Part shown: positions 17,065-24,883 of the stretch, piece by piece | Numbering within the stretch: position 1 is the first letter of the stretch | Layout: the number at the start of each line of letters is the position of its first letter | Assembly (NCBI GenBank): GCA_001770575.1 | Contig: MERK01000121.1 | Coordinates: 682 to 35,005, forward strand | Length of the DNA: 34,324 nt | Direction of reading: 5' to 3' | From: Betaproteobacteria bacterium RIFCSPLOWO2_12_FULL_64_23 | GTDB taxonomy: Bacteria > Pseudomonadota > Gammaproteobacteria > Burkholderiales > SG8-39 | The notes under the pieces: generated by a model | The model's input: the letters and a program-made list of their open reading frames with translations, nothing else | Databases searched by the model: none | What the model was told of the DNA's origin: nothing | Translations under genes and position numbers: made by a program

Positions 17065-17934
17065 ATGAAACAACTGTTATCGACATTGTTGGTTGCAGTC
17101 CTGGCGCTGGCGTTCACGATCGAGGACGCCGAGGCCAGACGCCTGGGCGGCGGCAGGAGCTTGGGTGCGCAGCGCCAAAGCGTGGCCCCGAGCAAGAACA
17201 TACAGCAGACCCCGCCGTCGCAAGCGGCGCCTGCCGCTCCCGCCGCGGCAACTAATCCGGCTGTCGCGCCCAAACCGGCGGGCAATCGCTGGCTAGCCCC
17301 GATCGCCGGCCTGGCCGCCGGCCTGGGCCTGGGCTGGCTGCTCGGCCAGGGCGGATTTGGCAGCATGTTGGGCACCCTGTTGATCATGGCCCTGGCCGGC
17401 TTCGCCGTGGTCTTTGTCATGCGCCTGCTCACCCGGCCCAAGACCGAAGGCAATGTGCAGTACGCCGGCGCAGGCAACGAACCTGTGGCCGTGCCGCCGC
17501 CCGCGCTTGCGCCCGGCATCGGCGCCGCGCCGGTTTTCGGCGCGCAGCCGCAACCGAACATCCCCGCCGGATTCGACACCACCGGCTTTCTGCGCCAGGC
17601 CAAGCTCAATTTCGTCAAGCTGCAGGCGGTACATGACAGCGGCAAGCTGGACGAATTGCGCGAATTCACCAGCGATGAGATGTTCGAGTCGATCAAGCAG
17701 GATCTGCTGCAGCACGGCGGCGTCGGACAACAGACCGACGTGGTGACGCTCAACGCCGAGCTGCTCGAAGCGCTTACCGAAGGCGACACCCATTGGGCGA
17801 GCGTGCGCTTCTCCGGCATGATTCGCGAAAACCCCGATGCCCAGCCTGAATCCTTCCAGGAAATCTGGAACCTGGCGAAGCCGGTGTCCGGCGCCACCGG
17901 GTGGGTACTCGCGGGCATACAACAAGTACAGTAG
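17065..17934 (+). CDS. Tim44-like domain protein, membrane-anchored
   Basis: A 289-residue protein with a Tim44-like C-terminal domain. An N-terminal signal or anchor (MKQLLSTLLVAVLALAFTI) is followed by EARRLGGGRSLG. A proline/alanine linker comes next, then two adjacent hydrophobic segments (about residues 77-115, including GLAAGLGLGWLLGQGG and GTLLIMALAGFAVVFVMRLL). The soluble domain begins near GFLRQAKLNFVKLQAVHD (about 175) and includes LREFTSDEMFESIKQDL. Bacterial Tim44-like proteins have no agreed function; the domain in mitochondrial Tim44 and ribosomal protein mL45 binds membranes. A strong AAGGAAA ribosome site precedes the ATG. Its place between ubiE and ubiJ suggests a link to the membrane-associated ubiquinone machinery, but this is only context. 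Confidence 0.85.
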   Translation: MKQLLSTLLVAVLALAFTIEDAEARRLGGGRSLGAQRQSVAPSKNIQQTPPSQAAPAAPAAATNPAVAPKPAGNRWLAPIAGLAAGLGLGWLLGQGGFGSMLGTLLIMALAGFAVVFVMRLLTRPKTEGNVQYAGAGNEPVAVPPPALAPGIGAAPVFGAQPQPNIPAGFDTTGFLRQAKLNFVKLQAVHDSGKLDELREFTSDEMFESIKQDLLQHGGVGQQTDVVTLNAELLEALTEGDTHWASVRFSGMIRENPDAQPESFQEIWNLAKPVSGATGWVLAGIQQVQ

Positions 17935-17953
17935 CCAGGCTGCGCTCGCTTCA

Positions 17954-18532
17954 GTGTTGCCGCACCCCGGGATACTCGCTCTCAACCACCTGCTCGACGC
18001 GGAGGGTTGGGCGCGCGACAAGCTCAAGCCCTACACCGGGCAGTGCGTGGAATTTCGCTCCCCGCCGCTGCCCGCGCTGCGCCTGGAAATCCTGGACACC
18101 GGGCTGCTGCGCGGCTCCGCCGAGGACGCCGCGCCGAATCTGGTCGTCAGCATCGGCCCGGCTGCGTTGCCGGCGTTGCTGCGCGGCGAAGAGGCGCTGC
18201 TGCGCGAAATCGGCATCGAGGGCAACGCCGACCTGGCCGGCACGGTGCAGTATCTGTTCCGCCACTTGCGCTGGGACCTCGCGGAAGACCTGTCCAAGGT
18301 GTTCGGCGATGTGCTCGCCCAGCGCATGGTGACCGAAGGCAGGCGTTTCGCCGCCTGGAACCGCGAGGCCGCGGAGAAGCTGGCGCAAAACTTCGTCGAA
18401 TACTGGACCGAGGAGCAGCCGTTGCTGGCCCGTCCGGCCGAAGTGCGCCAATTCCTGGCCGACGTGGACCAGCTGCGCGACGATCTGGCGCGGCTGGAGA
18501 AGCGCATCGAAATCCTAAGCCGGAAAGCTTGA
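17954..18532 (+). CDS. ubiJ: Ubiquinone biosynthesis accessory factor UbiJ (SCP2 domain)
   Basis: A 192-residue protein with an SCP2-type lipid-binding N-terminal domain and a helical C-terminus, matching UbiJ. In Escherichia coli UbiJ, with UbiK, helps the late ubiquinone-synthesis enzymes handle their hydrophobic intermediates. PGILALNHLLDAEGWA begins the protein, and AAPNLVVSIGPAALPALLRGE and IEGNADLAGTVQYLF are the SCP2 core. The last 35 residues (LADVDQLRDDLARLEKRIEIL) form an apparent coiled coil. No ATG fits; GTG at 17954 or TTG at 17957 is the likely start, 19 bases after the Tim44-like gene. The neighbours ubiE and ubiB support the assignment. Confidence 0.86.
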   Translation: MLPHPGILALNHLLDAEGWARDKLKPYTGQCVEFRSPPLPALRLEILDTGLLRGSAEDAAPNLVVSIGPAALPALLRGEEALLREIGIEGNADLAGTVQYLFRHLRWDLAEDLSKVFGDVLAQRMVTEGRRFAAWNREAAEKLAQNFVEYWTEEQPLLARPAEVRQFLADVDQLRDDLARLEKRIEILSRKA

Positions 18533-18543
18533 ACCGGCGAGAG

Positions 18544-18591
18544 CGCGGAGGACGCCGGGGAACAACAATACGCGCGTCTGCGTCCTCTGCG
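18544..18591. repeat. Imperfect inverted repeat between ubiJ and ubiB
   Basis: CGCGGAGGACGC (18544-18555) and GCGTCCTCTGCG (18580-18591) are inverse copies with one mismatch, separated by 24 bases. This CGCAGAGGACGC-type arm resembles dispersed extragenic repeats that I know from many proteobacterial genomes. It lies in the 96-base gap and is followed directly by GGTTAAAATCC, a possible -10 for ubiB (18594-18599). Confidence 0.55.
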
Positions 18592-18628
18592 GTTAAAATC
18601 CCCTTTCCCATTCCCCTGAGACGCTAAA

Positions 18629-20164
18629 TTGCAGCGCCTTCTGCGCCTCGCCCGAATCATCATTGTCGGCATCCGCTTCGGCCTGGATGAGTTCGTGCTC
18701 GCCCACGCGCGCACGCGCTTCCTGCTCGTGGCGGTGCAGCGCGTGCTGTTCTGGCGCAGGCTCGCCGAGCCGCGCGCAGTGCGCCTGCGCCTCGCGCTGG
18801 AAGCCCTGGGACCGCTGTTCGTAAAGTTCGGCCAGGTGCTCTCCACCCGGCGCGACCTGCTGCCCACCGATATAGCGGACGAGTTGGCGCGGCTGCAGGA
18901 CCAGGTGCCGCCGTTTTCGACCGAACTCGCCTACGCCCAGCTCGCGCGTTCGTTCGGCCGGCCGGTGGCCCAGGTGTTCGAACAGTTCGAGGCGTTGCCG
19001 GTGGCGAGCGCCTCCATCGCGCAAGTGCATTTCGCCGTGCTGCCCGGCGGGCGCGAATGCGCGGTCAAGATCCTGCGCCCCAATATGCAGCAGGCGATCC
19101 AAAAGGACGTGGCCCTGCTCGACAGCGCGGCCGGCCTGATCGAGGCCCTGTGGATCGACGGCCGGCGCCTGAAACCGCGCGAGGTGGTGGCGGAGTTCGC
19201 CAGACACCTCAACGACGAGCTCGACCTGATGCGCGAAGCGGCGAACGCGAGCCAGCTGCGGCGCAACTTCGCCGGCTCGCAGTTGCTCGTCATTCCGGAA
19301 ATCTATTGGGACTACTGCTCGTCCGCGGTGATGGTGATGCAGCGCATCAGCGGCATTCCGATCAGCCATGTGGAGGAACTGCGCGCGGCCGGCGTGGACA
19401 TTCCGCGCCTCGCCCGCGCCGGGGTGGAGATCTTTTTCACCCAGGTGTTCCGCGACGGTTTTTTCCATGCCGACATGCACCCGGGGAATATTTTCGTCTC
19501 GACCGACACCGACCCGCGCGGCCAGTACGTCGCCGTCGATTTCGGCATCATGGGCACGCTCACCGATGTCGACAAGAACTACCTGGCGCAGAATTTTCTC
19601 GCATTTTTCCAGCGCGATTACAAGCGCGTCGCGCAGGCGCACCTGGAAGCGGGCTGGGTGCCGCCCGACACGCGCGTGGACGAGTTCGAGAACGCCATCC
19701 GCGCCGTGTGCGAACCGGTGTTCGACCGGCCGCTGAAGGACATTTCCTTCGGCAGAGTGCTGCTGCGCCTGTTCCAGACTTCGCGCCGCTTCCATGTCGA
19801 GATCCAGCCGCAGCTGGTGATGCTGCAAAAAACCCTGCTTAATATAGAGGGCCTGGGTCGCGAACTCGACCCGGAACTCGACCTGTGGAAAACCGCCAAA
19901 CCCTTCCTCGAGCGCTGGATGAGCGAGCAGCTGGGCTGGCGCGGCCTCCTGCGCAACCTGCAGAACGAAGCGCCGCGCTGGGCCAGCATGCTGCCGCAAC
20001 TGCCGCGCCTCGCGCACCGCGCCCTGGACGCGGACCACGCCGCCGGGATCGAGCAGGCGCTGGAACGTCTGGCCGCCGAACAGAGGCAGCGCCACCGCAG
20101 CCTCCTCATGCTCGGCGCGCTGCTCGCGGCCTTGCTCGCCTGGCACATATACCTCGTGCTGTAG
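18629..20164 (+). CDS. ubiB: Ubiquinone biosynthesis regulatory ATPase/kinase-like protein UbiB
   Basis: A 511-residue member of the ADCK/UbiB atypical kinase-like family, membrane-bound and needed for ubiquinone synthesis, probably as an ATPase that helps extract lipid intermediates. The family KxGQ motif is [14 protein letters not shown] (about residue 66), and the alanine-rich nucleotide loop is [14 protein letters not shown] (about 125). The catalytic-loop region is [10 protein letters not shown] (about 280), followed by DFG (about 303). One hydrophobic segment at the C-terminus ([20 protein letters not shown]) anchors the protein. No ATG fits the family start; the TTG at 18629, giving [11 protein letters not shown], is my choice. 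The SSS symporter gene converges 52 bases downstream. Confidence 0.95.
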   Translation: MQRLLRLARIIIVGIRFGLDEFVLAHARTRFLLVAVQRVLFWRRLAEPRAVRLRLALEALGPLFVKFGQVLSTRRDLLPTDIADELARLQDQVPPFSTELAYAQLARSFGRPVAQVFEQFEALPVASASIAQVHFAVLPGGRECAVKILRPNMQQAIQKDVALLDSAAGLIEALWIDGRRLKPREVVAEFARHLNDELDLMREAANASQLRRNFAGSQLLVIPEIYWDYCSSAVMVMQRISGIPISHVEELRAAGVDIPRLARAGVEIFFTQVFRDGFFHADMHPGNIFVSTDTDPRGQYVAVDFGIMGTLTDVDKNYLAQNFLAFFQRDYKRVAQAHLEAGWVPPDTRVDEFENAIRAVCEPVFDRPLKDISFGRVLLRLFQTSRRFHVEIQPQLVMLQKTLLNIEGLGRELDPELDLWKTAKPFLERWMSEQLGWRGLLRNLQNEAPRWASMLPQLPRLAHRALDADHAAGIEQALERLAAEQRQRHRSLLMLGALLAALLAWHIYLVL

Positions 20165-20173
20165 ACGCGGCGC

Positions 20174-20196
20174 GCGGTTCCCCGATGCGGGGCCGC
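20174..20196. terminator. GC-rich hairpin between convergent ubiB and symporter genes
   Basis: An inner stem CCCCG / CGGGG with loop ATG is extended by GCGG / CCGC with a small bulge. It lies in the 52-base gap between two convergent genes and could end transcription from either side. No clear T-run follows on either strand, so the call is weak. Confidence 0.35.
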
Positions 20197-20216
20197 GGGA
20201 GATGATCGGCGCGGGT

Positions 20217-21701
20217 TCAGTGGTAACCGTGCTGCCCGGGCAGGGGCCTGCGATGTGCCAACGAGGCTTCGATCGACTGGCCGTGGTTGCGGACGACTGG
20301 CGGCGCCAGCGTTCCCAGCACCATGCCGATCATCGACGCGAAGAAACCCGCCAGGTTCGGCGGCACCATCGCCTCGGCGGCCACGTTGCTGGCCACCAGC
20401 CAGGTGCCGACGCCGAGCACGATGGAAAGCAACGCCCCTTGCGTATTGGCACGCTTCCAGTAGGCGCCCGCCGCCAGTGGCACGAAGGCGCCCGTCAGCG
20501 TCACGTTGTAGGCGTTTTGCACCATCTCGTACATCGTGCTGGTGCTATTGACGGCGAATACCAGGGCCGCAGCGGTGAACGTCACCAGGATGATACGCAG
20601 GGTCTGCAGCATTTGACGGTCGCCCATGTGGCGCACGAACGGGCGCAGGACGTTCTCGGTGAACAGCGCCGTTGGAGCCAGCAAGGCGCCGCTGGCGGTG
20701 GACAGGATGGCCGACAGCAGCGCGCCGAAGAACATCACCTGCGCCCACAGCGGCATCTTGCCCAGCACCAGGTCCGGCAGGATTCTCTGGATGACGCGGG
20801 CATCCTTGTCGGCGAACAGGCTGCCCAGCGACGGGTCGGCCACCAGCGCCGCGTAGGCGACATAGATCGGCACGAAAGCGAAGCAAAAGTAGATCAGCCC
20901 CCCGATGATGGTGCCGCGCACCGCCGTCTTCTCGTCTTTGGCGCTGGTCATGCGCTGGAACACATCCTGCTGCGGAATCGAGCCGAAGGCGAAGGCAAAG
21001 AAGGCGCCGGCCATCGTCCACCACGCCGCGGCGTCCATGTCGGCCGGGAACATGGCCAGCTTGCCGTCGGCCGCGGCCTGGCGCACGACTTTCTCGACGC
21101 CCCCCGCCAGGTCGCCGACGAGCAGCGCCACCAGAGTCAGGCCGATCAGGATGAACACAGTCTGGAACAGGTCGGTGAAGGCCACCGACCACATGCCGCC
21201 GAAGATCGTGTAGATGACGACCACGCCGGCGCCGAGGATGATGGCCTGGTCAAGCTCCAGCGCGCCGCCCGATAGCGAGAAGATCACCAGGCCCAGCGCG
21301 GTCAGTTGCGCCGAGCTCCAGCCCAGATAGCTCAGCGTGATCGACAGGCTGGTCAGCACCTCCACCGGCTTGCCATAGCGCTGCTTGTAGAAATCGCCGA
21401 TGGTCAGCAGGTTCATTCGGTAGAACAGCCTGGCGAACAGCAGCGCGGCCAGCACCAGGCACACCGAAGCGCCGAAGGGGTCGCCCGGGATGCCGTGCAG
21501 GCCGTCCTTGGCAAAAGTAGCGGACACCGACAGCACCGTCTCGGCGCCGAACCAGGTCGCGAACACGGTGGCGACGTTCATGTACAGCGGCAAGCTGCGA
21601 CCGGCGATCAGGTAGTCGGTCGAGTTCTTGACGAGGCGCGCGGCGACCAGGCCGATGGTGATGGTCAGCGCCAGGTACAGGACGACGAAGGCGATCAGCA
21701 T
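20217..21701 (-). CDS. Sodium:solute symporter family protein (SSS)
   Basis: A 494-residue secondary transporter of the sodium:solute symporter family (LeuT-like fold, about 13 membrane helices). The start MLIAFVVLYLALTITIGLVA is the first helix. STDYLIAGRSLPLY, ATVFATWFGAETVLS and the GGMWSVAFTDLFQTVFILIG region fit family signatures, as does QQDVFQRMTSAKDEKTAVRG in the middle cytoplasmic loop. The substrate cannot be inferred; the family includes proline, pantothenate, acetate, sugar and osmolyte carriers, and no catabolic gene lies adjacent. GGAG lies just upstream of the ATG at 21701. The gene stands alone on its strand. Confidence 0.9.
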   Translation of the reverse strand: MLIAFVVLYLALTITIGLVAARLVKNSTDYLIAGRSLPLYMNVATVFATWFGAETVLSVSATFAKDGLHGIPGDPFGASVCLVLAALLFARLFYRMNLLTIGDFYKQRYGKPVEVLTSLSITLSYLGWSSAQLTALGLVIFSLSGGALELDQAIILGAGVVVIYTIFGGMWSVAFTDLFQTVFILIGLTLVALLVGDLAGGVEKVVRQAAADGKLAMFPADMDAAAWWTMAGAFFAFAFGSIPQQDVFQRMTSAKDEKTAVRGTIIGGLIYFCFAFVPIYVAYAALVADPSLGSLFADKDARVIQRILPDLVLGKMPLWAQVMFFGALLSAILSTASGALLAPTALFTENVLRPFVRHMGDRQMLQTLRIILVTFTAAALVFAVNSTSTMYEMVQNAYNVTLTGAFVPLAAGAYWKRANTQGALLSIVLGVGTWLVASNVAAEAMVPPNLAGFFASMIGMVLGTLAPPVVRNHGQSIEASLAHRRPLPGQHGYH

Positions 21702-22086
21702 GGCTCCATCTTACACAAGGCCAGGTGCGTGATGCGCCATTGTTCGCAGCGACAGGACAACCATCGCACCATCGTCCGCCTGCGCGGAACCTGTGCGCGC
21801 CGCGCAGCGGAGGCAGCGCGTTGCACGGTATGTGAAATCAGGCTTAGGCTTGCTCGGGTCCCTGCGCCCCGAGTTCTGGCAGGATGTCGAGGTAGCTTAT
21901 TGGTCATTTACGGCGCAATCTACGCCTGCGGCGCCAAGATGGCAACGTCCAGGCTGATGATGACCGGGTAATGAGCGCGCGTGCTTATCGGCTGCCTTCC
22001 AGAAAATGCTCGACAGTCCGATTGTGGCGCCGAGAGCGGTTTAGTCCTGCGCCGGCGGGCAGAAGACGGAGCGCGTCGACTGGTTT

Positions 22087-22109
22087 GCGCGGCGATAAGG
22101 GCGCCGCGC
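22087..22109 (+). terminator. Terminator-like hairpin in the gap before the macro-domain gene
   Basis: GCGCGGCG (22087-22094) pairs perfectly with CGCCGCGC (22102-22109) across a 7-base loop, and TTGTATC follows on the + strand. It would end a + strand transcript beginning inside the gap, for which no gene is visible. The short imperfect T-tail makes this uncertain. Confidence 0.35.
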
Positions 22110-22152
22110 TTGTATCAGCGCGCCGAGTCCGGCCTGCATCCTCCCGGCACGG

Positions 22153-22158
22153 TAGAAT
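22153..22158 (+). promoter_or_regulatory. Possible -10 element giving a near-leaderless macro-domain mRNA
   Basis: TAGAAT lies six bases before the ATG at 22165. If used as a -10, transcription would start at or beside the start codon. I see no Shine-Dalgarno sequence in between and no convincing -35, so this is a visual suggestion only. Confidence 0.25.
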
Positions 22159-22164
22159 CCACGC

Positions 22165-22677
22165 ATGCACGCCAAGCTGATCGCGATCGAAGTTGACATC
22201 ACGACCCTGGAGGTGAATGCCATTGTCAACGCCGCCAACAACTCGCTTCTGGGCGGCGGCGGCGTGGACGGCGCGATCCACCGCGCTGCCGGACCTGAGC
22301 TGCTCGCCGAGTGCCGCACGCTCGGCGGGTGCGCCACCGGGCAGGCCAAGATTACGCGCGGCTACCGCCTCCCGGCCAAGTTCGTGATTCACACCGTCGG
22401 ACCGATATGGCAGGGCGGCGCGCAGGGCGAGCCCGAACTGCTCGCCTCCTGCTACCGCGAGAGCCTGGCGCTGGCGCTCGCGCACGGCGCGGGCCGCATC
22501 GCCTTCCCCGCGATCAGCTGCGGCGTCTACGGCTACCCGTTGCAGCAGGCGACGCGCATTGCAGTGCGCGAATGCGCGCAATTCGCCGCAGCCGAGCCGA
22601 AAATCGCGCAGGTCGTGTTCGCCTGTTTCAGCACCCAGATGCTGGCGCTGTTCCGGGCGGAACTCGTGCGGCCGTAG
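22165..22677 (+). CDS. Macro domain protein, putative O-acetyl-ADP-ribose deacetylase
   Basis: A 170-residue stand-alone macro domain of the MacroD/YmdB type. Such enzymes deacetylate O-acetyl-ADP-ribose and can remove ADP-ribose from acidic side chains. The ADP-ribose-binding loop [20 protein letters not shown] (about residues 21-40) carries the catalytic-type Asn and Asp. [16 protein letters not shown] (about 115-130) is the second, diphosphate-binding loop. [11 protein letters not shown] is also typical. The length equals a single domain with no fusion partner. The VanZ-like gene starts one base after its stop, so they are cotranscribed. Which modified substrate it reverses is unknown; no ADP-ribosyltransferase is visible in the window. 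Confidence 0.93.
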   Translation: MHAKLIAIEVDITTLEVNAIVNAANNSLLGGGGVDGAIHRAAGPELLAECRTLGGCATGQAKITRGYRLPAKFVIHTVGPIWQGGAQGEPELLASCYRESLALALAHGAGRIAFPAISCGVYGYPLQQATRIAVRECAQFAAAEPKIAQVVFACFSTQMLALFRAELVRP

Positions 22678-22678
22678 C

Positions 22679-23788
22679 ATGGCGCGCAGCGTGCCCGTCA
22701 TCGATGCCAGGCCCTCGCCGCTGGCGCGCTACCTGCTGCTCGCTTATGTGCTGCTGGTCGTTTACGCCAGCCTGCACCCCTTCGCCGGCTGGCGCGATCA
22801 GGGCGTGGGCGCATTCGCTTTTCTCGCCGCCGGCTTGCCGCGCTACATCACCGCCTTCGACCTCGTGACCAATTTCGCCGCCTATCTGCCGCTGGGGTTT
22901 TTCGCGCTGCTGGCGCTGCACCCGCGCGTGCGCGGCGCGCTCGCGCTCACCGCAGCTGGCCTCGCAAGCTGCTTCTTGAGCCTCGCGCTGGAAGCGCTGC
23001 AAACCTACCTCCCGAGCCGCATTCCGTCCAACCTCGATCTCGCCACCAATGGCCTGGGCGCCTTCGCCGGCGCCGGCCTGGCGCTCGGCTTCGGCGTCGG
23101 CCTGCTCGGCAGCGGCAGAATCTACGCGCTGCGCCATCGCTGGTTTGTCTCCGGCGCGCAGTACGACTTCGGACTGGTGCTGCTCGCGCTGTGGCTGTTC
23201 ACCCAGCTCAACCCGGTGACCCTGCTGTTCGGCAACGGCGATCTGCGCGGGCTGCTCGAGCCTCCGCCGGCGGCCCTGCATCCGGCCGTAGTGTTCATCC
23301 AGGCGGAAGCGGTGGTCGCGGCCTGCAATCTCGTCGCGGTCGGCCTGTTGCTGTCGTGTCTGACGCAAGACGAGCGGCCGCTGCGGCGGCTCGCGCTGGC
23401 GCTGCTCGCGGGTGCGCTGGCGCTGAAGACGGTCGCAGTAGGTGTGCTGCTCAAGGCACAGGACGTGTTCGCTTGGCTCACGCCCGGTGCGTTGCTCGGC
23501 CTGGTTGGCGGCGCCCTGGTACTGGTGCTGGCGGTGGCGCTGCCGCGCGCCGCCCGCCGCGCGCTGGCGGGCTTGCTGCTGATGGCCGCAACCGTGCTGG
23601 TCAACCAGGCGCCGGAGAATCCCTATTTCGCCAACGCGCTGCAGCAATGGCCACAGGGCTACTATCTCAACTTCAACGGCGTGACGCACCTGGTGTCGCT
23701 CGCCTGGCCGTTCGTCGCGCTGTTTTATCTGATGCTGCTCGCACCGCGCCCGGCCGGGGAAGGTCGGACAGGCCGCGACACGCTATAA
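22679..23788 (+). CDS. VanZ-like family membrane protein
   Basis: A 369-residue multi-pass membrane protein with an N-terminal VanZ-like domain. VanZ itself gives low-level teicoplanin resistance, but most family members have unknown roles. YASLHPFAGW lies at the end of the first helix. DLVTNFAAYLPLGFFALL and ALEALQTYLPSRIPSNLDLATNGLG carry the conserved polar residues of the family. Beyond about residue 160 come five or more extra membrane segments, making it about twice the size of VanZ itself. The ATG at 22679 is one base after the macro-domain stop. The TAA stop lies inside the TATAAT at 23784-23789. Confidence 0.85.
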   Translation: MARSVPVIDARPSPLARYLLLAYVLLVVYASLHPFAGWRDQGVGAFAFLAAGLPRYITAFDLVTNFAAYLPLGFFALLALHPRVRGALALTAAGLASCFLSLALEALQTYLPSRIPSNLDLATNGLGAFAGAGLALGFGVGLLGSGRIYALRHRWFVSGAQYDFGLVLLALWLFTQLNPVTLLFGNGDLRGLLEPPPAALHPAVVFIQAEAVVAACNLVAVGLLLSCLTQDERPLRRLALALLAGALALKTVAVGVLLKAQDVFAWLTPGALLGLVGGALVLVLAVALPRAARRALAGLLLMAATVLVNQAPENPYFANALQQWPQGYYLNFNGVTHLVSLAWPFVALFYLMLLAPRPAGEGRTGRDTL

Positions 23789-23789
23789 T
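23784..23789 (+). promoter_or_regulatory. Consensus -10 hexamer before the 2Fe-2S gene
   Basis: A perfect TATAAT overlaps the stop codon of the VanZ-like gene. No good -35 hexamer lies 16-18 bases upstream. If used, transcripts would start near 23796, immediately before the hairpin at 23797-23836, and would give the ferredoxin-like gene its own promoter. Confidence 0.45.
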
Positions 23790-23796
23790 TTGCTTT

Positions 23797-23836
23797 CGTT
23801 GGAGGGAACATGCCGGTGAGCGGCGTCCCCCCAACG
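23797..23836 (+). promoter_or_regulatory. Hairpin covering a strong Shine-Dalgarno and ATG
   Basis: CGTTGGAGGGA (23797-23807) pairs with TCCCCCCAACG (23826-23836) at 10 of 11 positions. The left arm contains the GGAGGG ribosome site, and the 18-base loop contains the ATG at 23810. Folding would hide that start, while the second in-frame ATG at 23861 stays free. The hairpin may be a translational control element or a coincidence of GC-rich sequence. Confidence 0.45.
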
Positions 23837-23860
23837 ACGTTTCTTTCGAGCCAATCCCCG

Positions 23861-24169
23861 ATGAGTTATTACGCCCATCACGTTTTTTTCTGCTGCAACC
23901 AGCGCGACGGCGAACGGGTTTGCTGCAATGACAAGGGCGCAAGCAAGCTGCGCGATTATGCCAAGCAGCGCGTGAAGGAACTCGAGCTCGCCGGCAAAGG
24001 CCGGGTGCGCGTCAACCAGGCGGGTTGCCTCGACCGCTGCGAGGAAGGCCCCTGCATCGTGGTCTACCCGGAAGAAACCTGGTACACCTATGTCGACGAG
24101 CATGACATCGACGAGATCGTCGAGGAGCACTTGCGGCATGGGCGCGTGGTCGAGCGCCTGAAGATATGA
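23861..24169 (+). CDS. (2Fe-2S) ferredoxin domain protein, thioredoxin-like fold
   Basis: A 102-residue protein of the thioredoxin-like [2Fe-2S] ferredoxin family. The cysteines are FFCCNQRDG (11, 12), RVCCNDKG (21, 22) and AGCLDRCEEGPC (56, 60, 65); four of these bind the cluster. VVYPEETWYTYVDEHDIDEI is the characteristic C-terminal strand-helix. Its redox partner is unknown. I chose the ATG at 23861 because homologues begin MSYYxHHVFFC. An in-frame ATG at 23810 has a much stronger ribosome site (GGAGGGAAC) and would add 17 residues, but that site can be hidden in a hairpin. The stop overlaps the hydrolase start (ATGA), so the two genes are translationally coupled. Confidence 0.9.
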   Translation: MSYYAHHVFFCCNQRDGERVCCNDKGASKLRDYAKQRVKELELAGKGRVRVNQAGCLDRCEEGPCIVVYPEETWYTYVDEHDIDEIVEEHLRHGRVVERLKI

Positions 24170-24870
24170 CGCGAGCGATGATCGAGCGCGTGCTGCTCGA
24201 CGGCACGGCGGGCAAGATCGAATGCGTGATCAACCTGCCCGCGGGCGGTGAACACCGCGACAGGCTTCACGACGCCCCTCGGGGCAGGGTTCACGACGCC
24301 GCTCGCGACAGGCTCGACGACGCCCCTCGGGGCGTGGCCCTGATCGCGCACCCGCACCCGCTGTTCGGCGGCAGCCTCGACAACAAGGTGGCGCAGACCC
24401 TGGCCAAAACCTTCATCGAGCTCGGCTACATCGCATTGCGGCCGAATTTCCGCGGCGTCGGGGCGAGTGCGGGCGAACACGACGAGGGGCGCGGCGAAGC
24501 CGACGACCTGCTGGCGATCCTGGATTACGCGCGCACGCGCTTTCACGCGCAATCGCCGGTGCTGGCGGGCTTCTCCTTCGGCGCCTATGTGCAGACCCTG
24601 GTGGCGCGCCGCGCCGCGCCCGAACGCATGGCGCTGGTGGGCGTGGCAGCGGGTTTGGTCAGCGGCGGGCGCAGCTACACCGCGGAAGCTGTGCCCGCGG
24701 ACAGTATCGTCATCCACGGTGAACTGGATGAGACCGTGCCGCTTGCCAACGTGCTCGCCTGGGCGCGGCCGCAGGAACTGCCGGTGATCGTGGTGCCCGG
24801 CGCGGATCATTTTTTTCACCGGCGGCTGAATCTGATCAAGAGCATCATCAAGGGCGCCTGGCAGCGCTGA
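24166..24870 (+). CDS. Alpha/beta hydrolase with an inserted octapeptide repeat
   Basis: A 234-residue serine hydrolase of the alpha/beta fold, in the small proteobacterial group marked by ALIAHPHPLFGGSLDNKV. The nucleophile elbow is GFSFGAYV, the acid is in HGELDETVP, and the histidine is in GADHFFHRRL, so the triad appears complete. The substrate is unknown. Between the first strands, residues 32-55 are three tandem copies of an eight-residue unit (DRLHDAPR, GRVHDAAR, DRLDDAPR) that I would not expect in this family. They lie before the core strand GVALIAHPHP, where a surface loop could tolerate them. The start overlaps the ferredoxin stop, and threonine ammonia-lyase follows after 13 bases. 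Confidence 0.87.
   Translation: MTRAMIERVLLDGTAGKIECVINLPAGGEHRDRLHDAPRGRVHDAARDRLDDAPRGVALIAHPHPLFGGSLDNKVAQTLAKTFIELGYIALRPNFRGVGASAGEHDEGRGEADDLLAILDYARTRFHAQSPVLAGFSFGAYVQTLVARRAAPERMALVGVAAGLVSGGRSYTAEAVPADSIVIHGELDETVPLANVLAWARPQELPVIVVPGADHFFHRRLNLIKSIIKGAWQR
24259..24330 (+). repeat. Three tandem 24-bp units inside the hydrolase gene
   Basis: Three consecutive 24-base units (24259-24282, 24283-24306, 24307-24330) share the core ACGACGCC(C/G)CTCG. They lie exactly in frame, encoding an eight-residue repeat. The first and third units run into CGCCCCTCGGGGC, a short palindrome typical of intergenic repeats. A REP-like sequence seems to have expanded within a coding region. Confidence 0.8.
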
Positions 24871-24883
24871 GGATCCGGTCACC

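Larger units (their letters stand above)
21702..22164. other. 463-bp region without a recognisable gene
   Basis: This gap lies between the divergent symporter and macro-domain genes. Short frames on both strands (longest about 70 residues) are arginine- and alanine-rich and have no recognisable motif, so I regard them as chance. The region should contain the promoters of both genes. A GC-rich hairpin with a T-containing tail lies at 22087-22109. I see no remnant of a transposase or RNA gene. Confidence 0.5.

Noticed and set aside
20202..21275. A 357-codon + strand frame antisense to the sodium:solute symporter gene
   Set aside because: The minus strand gives a coherent multi-helix transporter; the + product is a low-complexity mirror of it.
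22679..23788. Glycopeptide resistance function for the VanZ-like gene
   Set aside because: No vanHAX-type genes are present, the protein is about twice the size of VanZ, and the family is widespread with mostly unknown roles.
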